From assembly GCA_964586145.1 (NCBI GenBank), contig CAZPHH010000103.1:1-15887 (forward strand): a stretch of 15,887 nt of DNA, read 5' to 3'. Of this stretch, positions 1 to 8,199 are shown in pieces. How positions within the stretch are numbered: the stretch's first letter is position 1; each line of letters opens with the position of its first letter. Position numbers and translations under genes: made by a program. Under the pieces are notes generated by a model. It ran no database searches and had not been told where the DNA came from. It saw only the letters and a list, made by a program, of their open reading frames with translations. The stretch comes from JAFGJQ01 sp964586145 (GTDB lineage: Bacteria > Planctomycetota > Phycisphaerae > UBA1845).

Positions 1-462
1 TGACACCTTTCTCCCCGTTGGATGAGCGCCCCATGAAGACCATGGTTCGGATCTGCGCACATGGCCACCCGGCGCTTGACGTGCTTGAGCAGATCGTCCA
101 GCGGTTCACCACTCGCGGAGGCCCATGTTTTGCCCGGAAACAATGGCGTTATGAATGCGCCGATCGCTGTAACCTCCTGCTTTTCGTTCGCGGGCGAGTG
201 TGTTCGCGACTGAACCGACAGCCTCCACGCCGGGAACGAGGCGACGGAGGAGAAACGACTTACGCCGGTGCGGGCGGGAGACCGTGCGCGGGACGCGAGG
301 AATTCGGACGTTTGCAGTACAACGACAAGTGACGAATGCCAACCCGCACGACCCCGTTGGCAACCCCCGGCGCTCCGTGCAAACGCCCGAAGTGTTTTCG
401 CGTCAGAGCACTCCGCGTCGTGCCTTGGCCTTCCGTCGACAATCGGCAACGGCGCCGAGGCC
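1..462. other. Left-edge region without a confident gene; possible truncated reading frame on minus strand
   Basis: No recognisable gene. On the minus strand a strong Shine-Dalgarno-like AGGAGGTT lies at 171-178. Downstream of it one frame stays open from 164 to the left edge; it includes the peptide DDLLKHVKRRVAMCADPNH (about residues 23-41 of that stretch), with mostly G/C third positions in that middle part. There is no ATG, GTG or TTG at a normal distance from the SD, so this could be a gene with a non-standard start, a decayed gene, or chance. The peptide faintly recalls the C-terminal region of TetR-type regulators, but this is too weak to name. From 180 to 462, downstream of the GH3 stop codon, I see no gene and no clear terminator. 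Confidence 0.2.
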
Positions 463-2151
463 TCACTCGCTCGCCGGCACGCTGGCCGGGCGAACGGGCT
501 CGCCGCGTGGAAAGTCCTTGTCTTCCCCCGGCGACGGCAGCAGGTACTGATGCTTGAATTGTTCGTTGGCCTTGCGGTGGCGGGTGGCCAGGCGAAGGTC
601 ACGCTCGGCCAAAAAGCCCGCGGGCAGCACGCTCAGCCGCACCGGGCCCAGCCGACCGCTGTTGCGCTTGCCGGCGTACTCGATGTTGACGTGTCCCAGC
701 GCGGACTCCATCTCACGCTCCAACGCCGCCAGCTCGTCGGCCGACGCGTCCGGCGGTTCGATGTACAGCCGGTAATAGGGCGACTCCGCCCATTGCGGGG
801 CCAGCACAAACAGCCCCGGCTCGATCCCCAGGCACGTACACGCCCGCTCGACGGCCAGCACCACCTGGCTCTCCGCGAGCTTCTCCCCGGTCAGCGAGCT
901 GATGTGCGCGCCCTTGTTCAGGAACTCGATGATGGGCGCCTGCCCGTAGAACCCATGCACCCGCACCACGTCCGCGATGTCGTACCGGTAGAATCCCGCC
1001 GACGTGGTCAGCAGGATGTAGTAGTCCTGACCCACCTCCAGGTCGTGCGGCAGCAGCACCGTCGGCTGGGCCGATTCATACTCCGACACCGGGATGAACT
1101 CGTAAAAGTTGCTGGTCACGTCCAGCACGCCGCACGGCGTGCCGTCCTCCAGCGGGATGGACATCCGCCCTTCGCTGGCCAGCAGCCCGATGTCCCGCAC
1201 AGGCGTCTTCCCGAAGTATTCCGGGAAGTCCCGCAGATACAGGCCCATCGTGCCACCCGTCCAGTTGGCGACGAACCCCAGGTCCCACATGTCCTTGGGC
1301 AGCAGCCGGCCCGTCTGCCGGACGACCTCCTCCAGCGCCTTCGCCCGCTTTGGCCGGGCCTTCAGCCGCGGGGCCAGCTCCGCCCGCACGTCTGCCGGAA
1401 CGTCCAGCCCGGGGTCCAGGGTCCCGTCATGCACGTCGCGGATGATCTGCTCCTTGCGGGAATCCCCCGTTCGGGCCAGCTTGAGCTGCGTGGCCGGGTT
1501 GGCCGTGATCATGAACCCCACGTTCACCGCGGCTGCCAGCCGCATGATGGTGTAATACCGGGTGGCCGCATCCTCGATGCGAGCGACACAGGGCACGCTG
1601 GCGTAGTATTTTCGGACGATCCGCTTCTGCATGGCGGCCATCAGCCCCGTGATGGCCCCGCAGGGTACGCCGGATGGTGCGGTTTCCTCGTCCATCCGCG
1701 AGGTGACCTGGACGATCGGCCTCAAGAACGCCCGCGGGTGGTCCGACAGGGCCTTGACGCCGAACGCGTTCCAGCCCCGGCGGTACTCCTTCAGGAAGGC
1801 CTCGGTCACCGGGACGTACTTGGGCCGGTCCGTGGTGCCGCTGCTCATCGCGAACATGAGCACCTTCTGCTTCGGGCCGAACAGGGCGTTCAGCGCTCCG
1901 TTCCGGACTCGCTCCACGTACGGGGCCAGGTCGTCATATCGAAGGATGGGGACGCGCTCCGCGAAGTCGGCATAGGTGCGAATGGCGCCAAACTTGTGCT
2001 CCCTCCCGAAATCGCTCTCGACGTTCCGGCGGATCTTGCCCATCAGCACCCGCGTCTGTGTTCGGGCGGCCCGCCGCGTCGCCCGCAGGAACCCCCTCAA
2101 GACGTGTCTCGCGTGCGCTTTCGCGACGGTCGCCAGCAGGTAGTCGATCAT
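463..2151 (-). CDS. GH3-family (auxin-responsive GH3-like) acyl-adenylating protein
   Basis: A 562-residue protein of the GH3 family, a branch of the ANL adenylating superfamily. In plants these enzymes activate a carboxylic acid with ATP and join it to an amino acid; the substrates of bacterial members are mostly unknown. Visible motifs are the ATP-binding SSGTT (residues 103-107), ASEGRMS (325-331), GFYRYDIADVVRVHGF (386-401) and SSLTGEKL (418-425), in the order and spacing of the family. Length matches full GH3 proteins (about 550-610), and no signal peptide or membrane segment is seen, so it is probably cytoplasmic. The start chosen is the ATG at 2151, just before MIDYLLATVAKA; the open frame continues to 2403 but overlaps the rnc 3' end and looks non-coding there. 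The SD is weak. It follows rnc by 92 bases on the same strand and is probably co-transcribed. The family call is firm; the substrate is unknown. Confidence 0.9.
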   Translation of the reverse strand: MIDYLLATVAKAHARHVLRGFLRATRRAARTQTRVLMGKIRRNVESDFGREHKFGAIRTYADFAERVPILRYDDLAPYVERVRNGALNALFGPKQKVLMFAMSSGTTDRPKYVPVTEAFLKEYRRGWNAFGVKALSDHPRAFLRPIVQVTSRMDEETAPSGVPCGAITGLMAAMQKRIVRKYYASVPCVARIEDAATRYYTIMRLAAAVNVGFMITANPATQLKLARTGDSRKEQIIRDVHDGTLDPGLDVPADVRAELAPRLKARPKRAKALEEVVRQTGRLLPKDMWDLGFVANWTGGTMGLYLRDFPEYFGKTPVRDIGLLASEGRMSIPLEDGTPCGVLDVTSNFYEFIPVSEYESAQPTVLLPHDLEVGQDYYILLTTSAGFYRYDIADVVRVHGFYGQAPIIEFLNKGAHISSLTGEKLAESQVVLAVERACTCLGIEPGLFVLAPQWAESPYYRLYIEPPDASADELAALEREMESALGHVNIEYAGKRNSGRLGPVRLSVLPAGFLAERDLRLATRHRKANEQFKHQYLLPSPGEDKDFPRGEPVRPASVPASE

Positions 2152-2243
2152 GATTCGTGCTCGCTGCGTGGAACGCTCGCCCTGTTCTTCCCGCCCTAAC
2201 TCCTTCTGGGACAATACGATGCGGATCCTGCCCGCCCCAACGC

Positions 2244-2981
2244 TCACTCCCCCGACGGCTCGCCGACCCCCGGGAACGGCGTCGCAGTCTCCATATCGGG
2301 CACACCCAGATCCTGGAGTGCCATCTGGGCGGCCTTCTGCTCGGCCTCCTTCTTGCTGGGACCCCAGGCGCTCGGAAACGTCCGACCGTTGATGGTCACG
2401 CACACCTCAAAACACTTGCTGTGATCCGGCCCCTGCTCGTCCAGGGATTCGTAATGCGGTGTGGCGGACAGGTGCTTCTGCGCGTACTGCTGCAACTGGG
2501 ACTTGTAGTTGTTCTGGTGGGCCGAGGCCGCGGCCTCGTCGATATACGGCCCGACGCACTCCAGAATGAACGCCTTCGCCCGCTCGAAGCCCGCATCCAG
2601 GTACACCGCCGCCACGAATGACTCCAGGACGGCCGCCCGCAGCGACCCCGGAACGCCGTTGGCCTCCGACATCCCCTTCCCCATGCGGAGAAGGTCTGTA
2701 AGCCCAATTCTATCAGATATTTGCGCGCATATCTTGCGGGACACCACCGCCGACTTGATCTTCGTCAGGTCGCCTTCCAGCCAGTCGGGGAACCGCTGGT
2801 ACAGGGCCTCGCAGACCACCAGGCCCAGGATGGCGTCGCCCAAGAACTCCATCCGCTCGTTACTTTCCAGGCGGGTGTTGGCGATCGATGCGTGGGTCAG
2901 TGCGGCGACATACAACTCCGGGTTCCGAATAGTATACCCGGCCACCGCCCCCGCCCGTGCGAGAGACTCAGGGATCGTCAC
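2244..2981 (-). CDS. rnc: Ribonuclease III
   Basis: RNase III cuts double-stranded RNA in rRNA precursor processing and mRNA turnover. The predicted protein is 245 residues, the usual bacterial size. The signature NERMEFLGDAILGLVV near residues 39-54 carries the acidic metal-binding residues, followed by the family's KSAVVSRK and an LESFVAAVYLDAGF stretch with the second acidic site. A double-stranded-RNA-binding domain follows (from YKSQLQQYAQK to KKEAEQKAAQMAL). The start is the GTG at 2981, because an AAGGA Shine-Dalgarno sequence sits 6 bases before it and the length then fits the family. ATGs at 3107 and 3176 are in frame, but would add a low-complexity, Pro/Gly/Arg-rich stretch with no homology. 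rnc is divergent from rpmH and probably leads the transcript that continues into the GH3 gene. Confidence 0.93.
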   Translation of the reverse strand: MTIPESLARAGAVAGYTIRNPELYVAALTHASIANTRLESNERMEFLGDAILGLVVCEALYQRFPDWLEGDLTKIKSAVVSRKICAQISDRIGLTDLLRMGKGMSEANGVPGSLRAAVLESFVAAVYLDAGFERAKAFILECVGPYIDEAAASAHQNNYKSQLQQYAQKHLSATPHYESLDEQGPDHSKCFEVCVTINGRTFPSAWGPSKKEAEQKAAQMALQDLGVPDMETATPFPGVGEPSGE

Positions 2982-3116
2982 GATTTGTCCTTCACAGGCT
3001 TGTGGCGAAGAACGCGACCGTCGGGGACAGGCGCCCCCTTCGCCAGAAGCCGGTTTTCCGGTCGATCCGGCGTGGTCCGGCAGACGGGCCGGGTCGCCGC
3101 TCGACATGGTTACCCG

Positions 3117-3122
3117 ATTATA
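3117..3122 (-). promoter_or_regulatory. Perfect TATAAT -10 hexamer upstream of rnc
   Basis: Read on the minus strand this is exactly TATAAT, rare in such GC-rich sequence. No good -35 is visible at 16-18 bases. Transcription would begin near 3110, giving a leader of about 130 nt before the GTG start of rnc at 2981. It would place the alternative ATG at 3107 almost at the 5' end of the RNA, which argues against that start unless it is translated leaderless. Confidence 0.45.
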
Positions 3123-3203
3123 GCTATCGGCCAAATCGTCGTACAGGTCGACTGGATCACGCCGCCCTCCCCTCATCGTGCGGCTGCCGCCCGCTCGGAG
3201 GGG

Positions 3204-3232
3204 TTGCCAGCAGGGTTCAGCGGATGTAGACT
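3204..3232 (+). promoter_or_regulatory. Sigma70-type promoter for rpmH
   Basis: TTGCCA at 3204-3209, a 17-base spacer, then TAGACT at 3227-3232. Transcription would start near 3239 and leave a leader of about 86 nt containing a small hairpin (CCGCTC/GAGCGG, 3270-3284) before the L34 start. Assigned by eye from spacing and match to consensus. Confidence 0.5.
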
Positions 3233-3324
3233 GTCCGGTCTATGGTGGGTGCCGCCCGCCGGCTTGCCGCCGCTCGGCGAGCGGGCAGAGAGACGGTCGT
3301 TCAGCGTTTGTGATGAGGTGAGGT

Positions 3325-3462
3325 ATGCATTACCCCAGGCGAATCAGCAAAATCAAACGGGCGCGGAAGCAGGGTTTTCGGGCCCGGATGCGGACCGCTA
3401 ACGGGCGGAAGCTCATCAATCGCAAGCGTCGCGACGGTCGCCATCGCATCAGCGTCGTTTGA
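3325..3462 (+). CDS. rpmH: Large-subunit ribosomal protein bL34
   Basis: A 45-residue, very basic protein and structural component of the 50S ribosomal subunit. The core KRARKQGFRARMRTANGRK (residues 11-29) matches the L34 pattern K-R-x-R-x-x-G-F-R-x-R-M-x-T-x-x-G-R, followed by INRKRRDGRHRIS, the equivalent of the family's RRxKGRxxLS tail. The N-terminus MHYPRRISKI differs from the common MKRTFQPS type. An SD-like GAGGTGAGG lies just before the ATG. It has its own promoter upstream and a terminator downstream, and is divergent from rnc. The usual downstream partner, rnpA (RNase P protein), is absent: metK comes next, on the other strand. Confidence 0.93.
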   Translation: MHYPRRISKIKRARKQGFRARMRTANGRKLINRKRRDGRHRISVV

Positions 3463-3570
3463 CCGGGCGTGACGGCCGCTTCCCGCTCCCCCGGCGGGGT
3501 CTGGACGCTTCCCGCCGCCCGCCGCCAGGCTCAGGCTGCCATCTCCCTGCATCACGGACCCGAGAACACC

Positions 3571-3590
3571 CCGGCCGGACGGCCGGTTTT
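3571..3590 (+). terminator. Intrinsic terminator downstream of rpmH
   Basis: A perfect GC stem CCGGCC/GGCCGG with a 4-base loop (3571-3586) is followed by TTTT (3587-3590). It lies 108 bases after the rpmH stop. The T-tract points to termination of plus-strand transcription. The rest of 3463-3702 shows no gene. Confidence 0.65.
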
Positions 3591-3702
3591 CATGCGCGTT
3601 CGCCGCACCCGTCCGTCGGAGCGCGTTTGATCGAGACGTTGCGGAATCCTGCATACCGGGCAAGCGACCGCAATACGGCATCGCCGAGCCTGTCCCTCCC
3701 CG

Positions 3703-4932
<1,230 letters not shown>

Positions 4933-5035
4933 GCCAACCTCCGCGCGTGGACGGACTGAATTCACGGTCGTCAATGCTATATCTCCTGCTCTCACGGCCC
5001 TGATGGCCGGGTGTCCAACCCCCGGTTGGCGGGTT

Positions 5036-5064
5036 ATCTTAGGTGGATGCCGGTCGACTGGCAA
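5036..5064 (-). promoter_or_regulatory. Sigma70-type promoter for metK
   Basis: On the minus strand: TTGCCA (5059-5064), exactly 17 bases, then TAAGAT (5036-5041). The predicted start of transcription near 5029 gives a leader of about 97 nt. That leader opens with a hairpin (CCAAC/GTTGG, 5015-5029) directly at the predicted 5' end. I could not match the leader to the SAM-I riboswitch pattern by eye. Confidence 0.6.
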
Positions 5065-5237
5065 CCGGCAGGCCGCTCTCTTTTCCGAACCCCTCGATTC
5101 TATCGGCACCCGCCGAACCGGCGGTCCACCTTCTCTCTTGCGTGGCGCGCGTTTGTGCCGGCGGGTCGTGCATAAAATCGACAAGCCCGCGGCGGGCCGG
5201 TATCCTTTGCCACACCGCGTCGAGCGGTGCGGTGACG

Positions 5238-6287
5238 ATGATGCAATTTGAGCCCGAAGACACTCTCCCCGAGCCGAGCGGGACGGATGCCGGCCACGAA
5301 GACAGCGACGAGGAGGTCCGCGTCGAACGGCTTCACATCCGCAAGCGGCTCTCGTCGCGGCTGGACAAGTACATCTCCACCCGGTTCCCACGCGTCTCGC
5401 GAACGCTGATGCAGCGGCTCATCCGGGAGGGGGCGGTCACCGTCAACGGCCTGCCCACCAAGGCCAGCTACAAACCCGACGCGGGCGACATCATCGAAGT
5501 CATCATCCCGCCCCCCGAGCCGCTGGACATTGTTCCGGAAGACATCCCGCTCGACGTGATTTACGAAGACGACCACCTGCTGGCCCTCAACAAGCAGACC
5601 GGCATCATCTGCCATCCGGCCAAGGGCACCCAGACCGGCACGCTGGCCAACGCCCTGGCGTATTACTCGTCGTCGCTCAGCCACGTCAACGAGCCCTTCC
5701 GCCCCGGCATCGTCCACCGGCTCGACAAGAACACCACCGGCGTAATGCTGGTGGCCAAGACCGATGAGGCCCATTGGCGGATATCCCTCCAGTTCGAGCG
5801 CCGGACCACCCGCAAAACGTACATGGGCATCGTGGAGGGAAACCCGTCGCTGGACGGCGATCTGATCGATCAGCCTTTGGCCGCCCATCCCGCCATCAAG
5901 GACCGCTACCTCGTCCCCGGCATGCCGTCACGCCAGGCGCTGTTCAAAGAGGCGGTGACGGAATACCGCGTGCAGGAACGGTTCCACGGGTTCGCCCTGG
6001 TCCACATGTTCCCCAAGACCGGCCGGACGCACCAGTTGCGCGTTCACATGTCCGCCATCGGCCACCCGATTCTCGGCGACACGTTCTACGGCGGACACCT
6101 GCTCAGCGAGAAGGACCTGGCCAAGGCGGGCTCGGCGGAACCGCTGATCGCTCACCAGGCACTGCACGCCTTCCGGATCGAGTTCGTTCACCCCATCACC
6201 GAGCAGCGTATGACCATCGAGGCGCCGGTCCCGCCCAACATCCAGCGGATTCTCGCCCTTCTGCGAGAGCACCGCGCCCGCAAGTAG
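5238..6287 (+). CDS. RluA/RluD-family 23S rRNA pseudouridine synthase
   Basis: Converts uridine to pseudouridine in structured RNA, most likely 23S rRNA. The 349-residue protein has an N-terminal S4-type RNA-binding domain (about residues 36-88, RLSSRLDKYIS...GAVTVNG), a short linker, and the RluA-type catalytic domain. The hallmark HRLDKNTTGVML lies at 160-171, with catalytic Asp163. Further on, GRTHQLRVHMS is the conserved C-terminal motif. The domain order is that of RluC/RluD, but which uridine is modified cannot be told. The first 30 residues are acidic and unconserved. The start is taken as the ATG at 5238; an ATG at 5241 and an in-frame GTG at 5232 are also possible, and no clear SD decides. 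It is divergent from metK and 36 bases upstream of the glycine oxidase gene, probably in one transcript. Confidence 0.92.
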   Translation: MMQFEPEDTLPEPSGTDAGHEDSDEEVRVERLHIRKRLSSRLDKYISTRFPRVSRTLMQRLIREGAVTVNGLPTKASYKPDAGDIIEVIIPPPEPLDIVPEDIPLDVIYEDDHLLALNKQTGIICHPAKGTQTGTLANALAYYSSSLSHVNEPFRPGIVHRLDKNTTGVMLVAKTDEAHWRISLQFERRTTRKTYMGIVEGNPSLDGDLIDQPLAAHPAIKDRYLVPGMPSRQALFKEAVTEYRVQERFHGFALVHMFPKTGRTHQLRVHMSAIGHPILGDTFYGGHLLSEKDLAKAGSAEPLIAHQALHAFRIEFVHPITEQRMTIEAPVPPNIQRILALLREHRARK

Positions 6288-6323
6288 CCTTTCCCGACCG
6301 GATCGCGCAAACTGTCTGTCGAG

Positions 6324-7472
6324 ATGAGCGGAAACCCGGACGTCGTGGTGGTGGGCGGAGGGGTCATCGGACTGTCCTGCGCCTGGCGGCTGGCCCAGGC
6401 GGGATTGGGCGTCACCCTTCTGGAACGGAGCTTCTGCGGGCGCGAGGCCTCGTGGTCCGCGGTCGGCGTGCTCTCCCCGGGCAATCCGAACTTCAAACAC
6501 GCCCTGGCCCGCCTCCATCTCGACAGCCTCGACCTATACCCGGCCTTCTGCGAGGAACTGCGCACGCGGACGGGCATCGACCCCGAGTATGAGCGCTGCC
6601 GACGGCTGGAGCTGTGCGACGTGGATCAGCGATACCGCATGGGCCTCTCCGAAGTGAGGGCCACCGCAGACCGGGCCATGCCCGACGGCTCGCCGGTGCT
6701 GGAAATGCTGACCCCGGACGACGCGGTGGCTCTGGAGCCCGCCATGCAGCGCCCGCAATACGGGGCGCTCCTTTGCCGAATCAGTGCCCAGGTCCGCAAT
6801 CCCCGGCTGCTGAAAGGCCTTCGGCGAGCCTGCGAGCAGGCAGGTGCCGTCGTGTGCGAGCAGACCCCGGTGATCGGCCTGCGAATGGATGGAGAGGTGG
6901 TGACCGGCGTGCTCACGGCCGACCAATCCATCACGGCTCGATACGTCGTGCTGGCGGCCGGCACGGGGGCCGGCACCGTGGATCCGCGCGTTGCCGCCCA
7001 GATGCCCGTGCATCCGGTGCGCGGGCAGGTCCTCCTGCTCGAGACGGACGACCCGCCGTTCCGGCACATCATTCGTCGCAAGAACCACTACGTGCTGCGA
7101 CGCCGCGACGGGCTCGTGCTGGTGGGTTCGACCGTGGAACATGATGCCGGGTTTGGGACCCGCAACACGCCCGCCGGCGTGGAGGGTCTGATCCAGGGGG
7201 CCCTGAGCCTGGTGCCGGCGCTGGCGGACGCGAAAGTGGTGGGCATGTGGTCCGGGCTGCGCCCCTGCTCGCCCGACTGGCGACCCTACATCGGCATTGT
7301 CCCGGGCATGGATGGTCTGATCGCCGCCTTCGGGCACTTCAAGACGGGCCTGGTCTTCGCCCCGATCACCGCCCGCATCGTGACCGACCTGGTCGCGACC
7401 GGCCAGACCCCGTTCGACCTCTCCCGCGCCGCCCCCGGCCGACCCATGAAACTCCCGCGCAAGCGGAGTTGA
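6324..7472 (+). CDS. thiO: FAD-dependent glycine oxidase-like protein (DAO family, ThiO type)
   Basis: A 382-residue flavoprotein oxidase. ThiO oxidises glycine to iminoglycine (dehydroglycine) for the thiazole half of thiamine. The N-terminal dinucleotide-binding fold shows VVVVGGGVIGLSCAWRLA (residues 7-24). The sequence then has E35 at the end of the second beta strand, and REASWSAVGVLSPG, the FAD-contacting segment typical of the DAO family. The C-terminus has GLRPCSPDWRPYIG and GHFKTGLVFAPITARIV, the ThiO-like flavin-binding end. Length matches ThiO (about 365-390). It probably shares a transcript with the pseudouridine synthase (36-base gap); the SD is weak. No other thiamine gene is in the window, so other amine or D-amino-acid substrates within the DAO family remain possible. 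Confidence 0.82.
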   Translation: MSGNPDVVVVGGGVIGLSCAWRLAQAGLGVTLLERSFCGREASWSAVGVLSPGNPNFKHALARLHLDSLDLYPAFCEELRTRTGIDPEYERCRRLELCDVDQRYRMGLSEVRATADRAMPDGSPVLEMLTPDDAVALEPAMQRPQYGALLCRISAQVRNPRLLKGLRRACEQAGAVVCEQTPVIGLRMDGEVVTGVLTADQSITARYVVLAAGTGAGTVDPRVAAQMPVHPVRGQVLLLETDDPPFRHIIRRKNHYVLRRRDGLVLVGSTVEHDAGFGTRNTPAGVEGLIQGALSLVPALADAKVVGMWSGLRPCSPDWRPYIGIVPGMDGLIAAFGHFKTGLVFAPITARIVTDLVATGQTPFDLSRAAPGRPMKLPRKRS

Positions 7473-7516
7473 CCGCGTCACAACTCCACCACTGGACCGC
7501 GCGAGTGGATCGACGG

Positions 7517-7807
7517 ATGACCGTATCAGCGCAGCGCGGGCTGCGTAGTGTGGAAGAAGTCGGGGCGTTCCGGGCCGGAGTCCGGGGCAGAACGAGGCGG
7601 GCGTGGGCGTCAATCGTGGCGCAGCACGTCAGGACGGGTCGGGAAGAATCTTCGCCGTCGACGGAGGCGGCCATCGAAGTGATGTCCCACCTGTGCAGGG
7701 AGCAGGACGGAGAGACCGCGGAGGTCCGCCTGGCCGAGCGGGGCTGTCGCCACACCGCCCTGGCGTTCCTGACACCGTCAACACAAATCCGAAACTGCGC
7801 AACCTGA
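7517..7807 (+). CDS. Possible small hypothetical protein (doubtful)
   Basis: A 96-residue open frame in the 403-base stretch between thiO and rpsU. I recognise no family, and there is no clear SD before the ATG. Third-position G/C is weaker than in neighbouring genes, and the end (SQ/TQIRNCAT) has the look of non-coding DNA. It could equally be an intergenic remnant. Nothing else is visible in 7473-7812. Confidence 0.15.
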   Translation: MTVSAQRGLRSVEEVGAFRAGVRGRTRRAWASIVAQHVRTGREESSPSTEAAIEVMSHLCREQDGETAEVRLAERGCRHTALAFLTPSTQIRNCAT

Positions 7808-7812
7808 ACGGA

Positions 7813-7851
7813 CGGCCCGGACGGTCGCGCGCTGGCGCGTTCGACGGGCCG
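7813..7851. terminator. Long inverted repeat between convergent thiO and rpsU
   Basis: The outer arms CGGCCC (7813-7818) and GGGCCG (7846-7851) enclose further pairing (GGTCG/CGACG-type and CGCG/CGCG). Together they form a long GC-rich stem-loop 24 bases beyond the rpsU stop. It has no clear T-tract on either side. Its position between convergent transcripts suggests a bidirectional terminator or RNA-stabilising structure. Confidence 0.4.
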
Positions 7852-7875
7852 CTTGTCAGGCCGGACTCGGCGTGT

Positions 7876-8055
7876 CTATTCCATCGTCTGGCGACGCTGT
7901 GATTTGCGCGTCTTCCGCCGGCGCCGCTCAGAGGGTTTCTCGTAGTAGCTGGTCCGCTTGATGTCGCGCGTCAGCCCCTCACGCTGACACAGCCGCTTGA
8001 ATCGCTTCAACATCTGCTGGACCGACTCATTCCCCCGGGGTCGAATCTTGATCAC
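7876..8055 (-). CDS. rpsU: Small-subunit ribosomal protein bS21
   Basis: A 59-residue basic protein of the 30S subunit, involved in the early steps of translation initiation. The protein starts MIKIRPRGNESVQQMLKRF and continues with KRLCQREGL, RDIKRTSYYEKPSERRRRK and a basic tail. This is the S21 layout: an N-terminal strand, then E-S-V-x-x-M-L-K-R-F-K-R-x-C and the Y-E-K-P-S-x-x-R-R-R-K motif. The start is GTG at 8055, with GGAGG 4 bases upstream. It is a stand-alone gene with its own promoter and a structured leader containing two GC hairpins (8101-8114 and 8122-8135). It is convergent with thiO. Firm call. Confidence 0.95.
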   Translation of the reverse strand: MIKIRPRGNESVQQMLKRFKRLCQREGLTRDIKRTSYYEKPSERRRRKTRKSQRRQTME

Positions 8056-8145
8056 GGGTCCTCCGTTTCCTCACGACAACAACACACTTCCCTTCGCCGG
8101 CCCGCTACTGCGGGAGCGAGACGCCGGCACCGGCGCGCAGCCGCA

Positions 8146-8175
8146 ATTGTACGCCATGTCGACGGAATCCGCCAA
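8146..8175 (-). promoter_or_regulatory. Sigma70-type promoter for rpsU
   Basis: On the minus strand: TTGGCG (8170-8175), 18 bases, then TACAAT (8146-8151), five of six matches to the -10 consensus. Transcription would begin near 8139 and give a leader of about 84 nt with two hairpins before the SD. The promoter lies just beyond the 3' end of the symporter remnant. Confidence 0.5.
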
Positions 8176-8199
8176 TTGCTGAATCCGCGAATCTCGCGC

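Noticed and set aside
268..2199. 643-residue plus-strand open frame
   Set aside because: Antisense to the GH3 gene, Pro/Arg/His-rich, no domain; an artefact of high GC third positions on the other strand.
2982..3176. N-terminal extension of RNase III from ATG 3176 or 3107
   Set aside because: The GTG at 2981 has a well-placed SD and gives the normal length; the extension is low-complexity and the -10 box at 3117-3122 lies within it.
4933..5035. SAM-I riboswitch in the metK leader
   Set aside because: I could not find the conserved SAM-I start and core by eye, and the leader is short for that class.
5153..5178. Promoter for the pseudouridine synthase (TTGTGC ... TAAAAT)
   Set aside because: The spacer would be only 14 bases; the TAAAAT alone is not enough.
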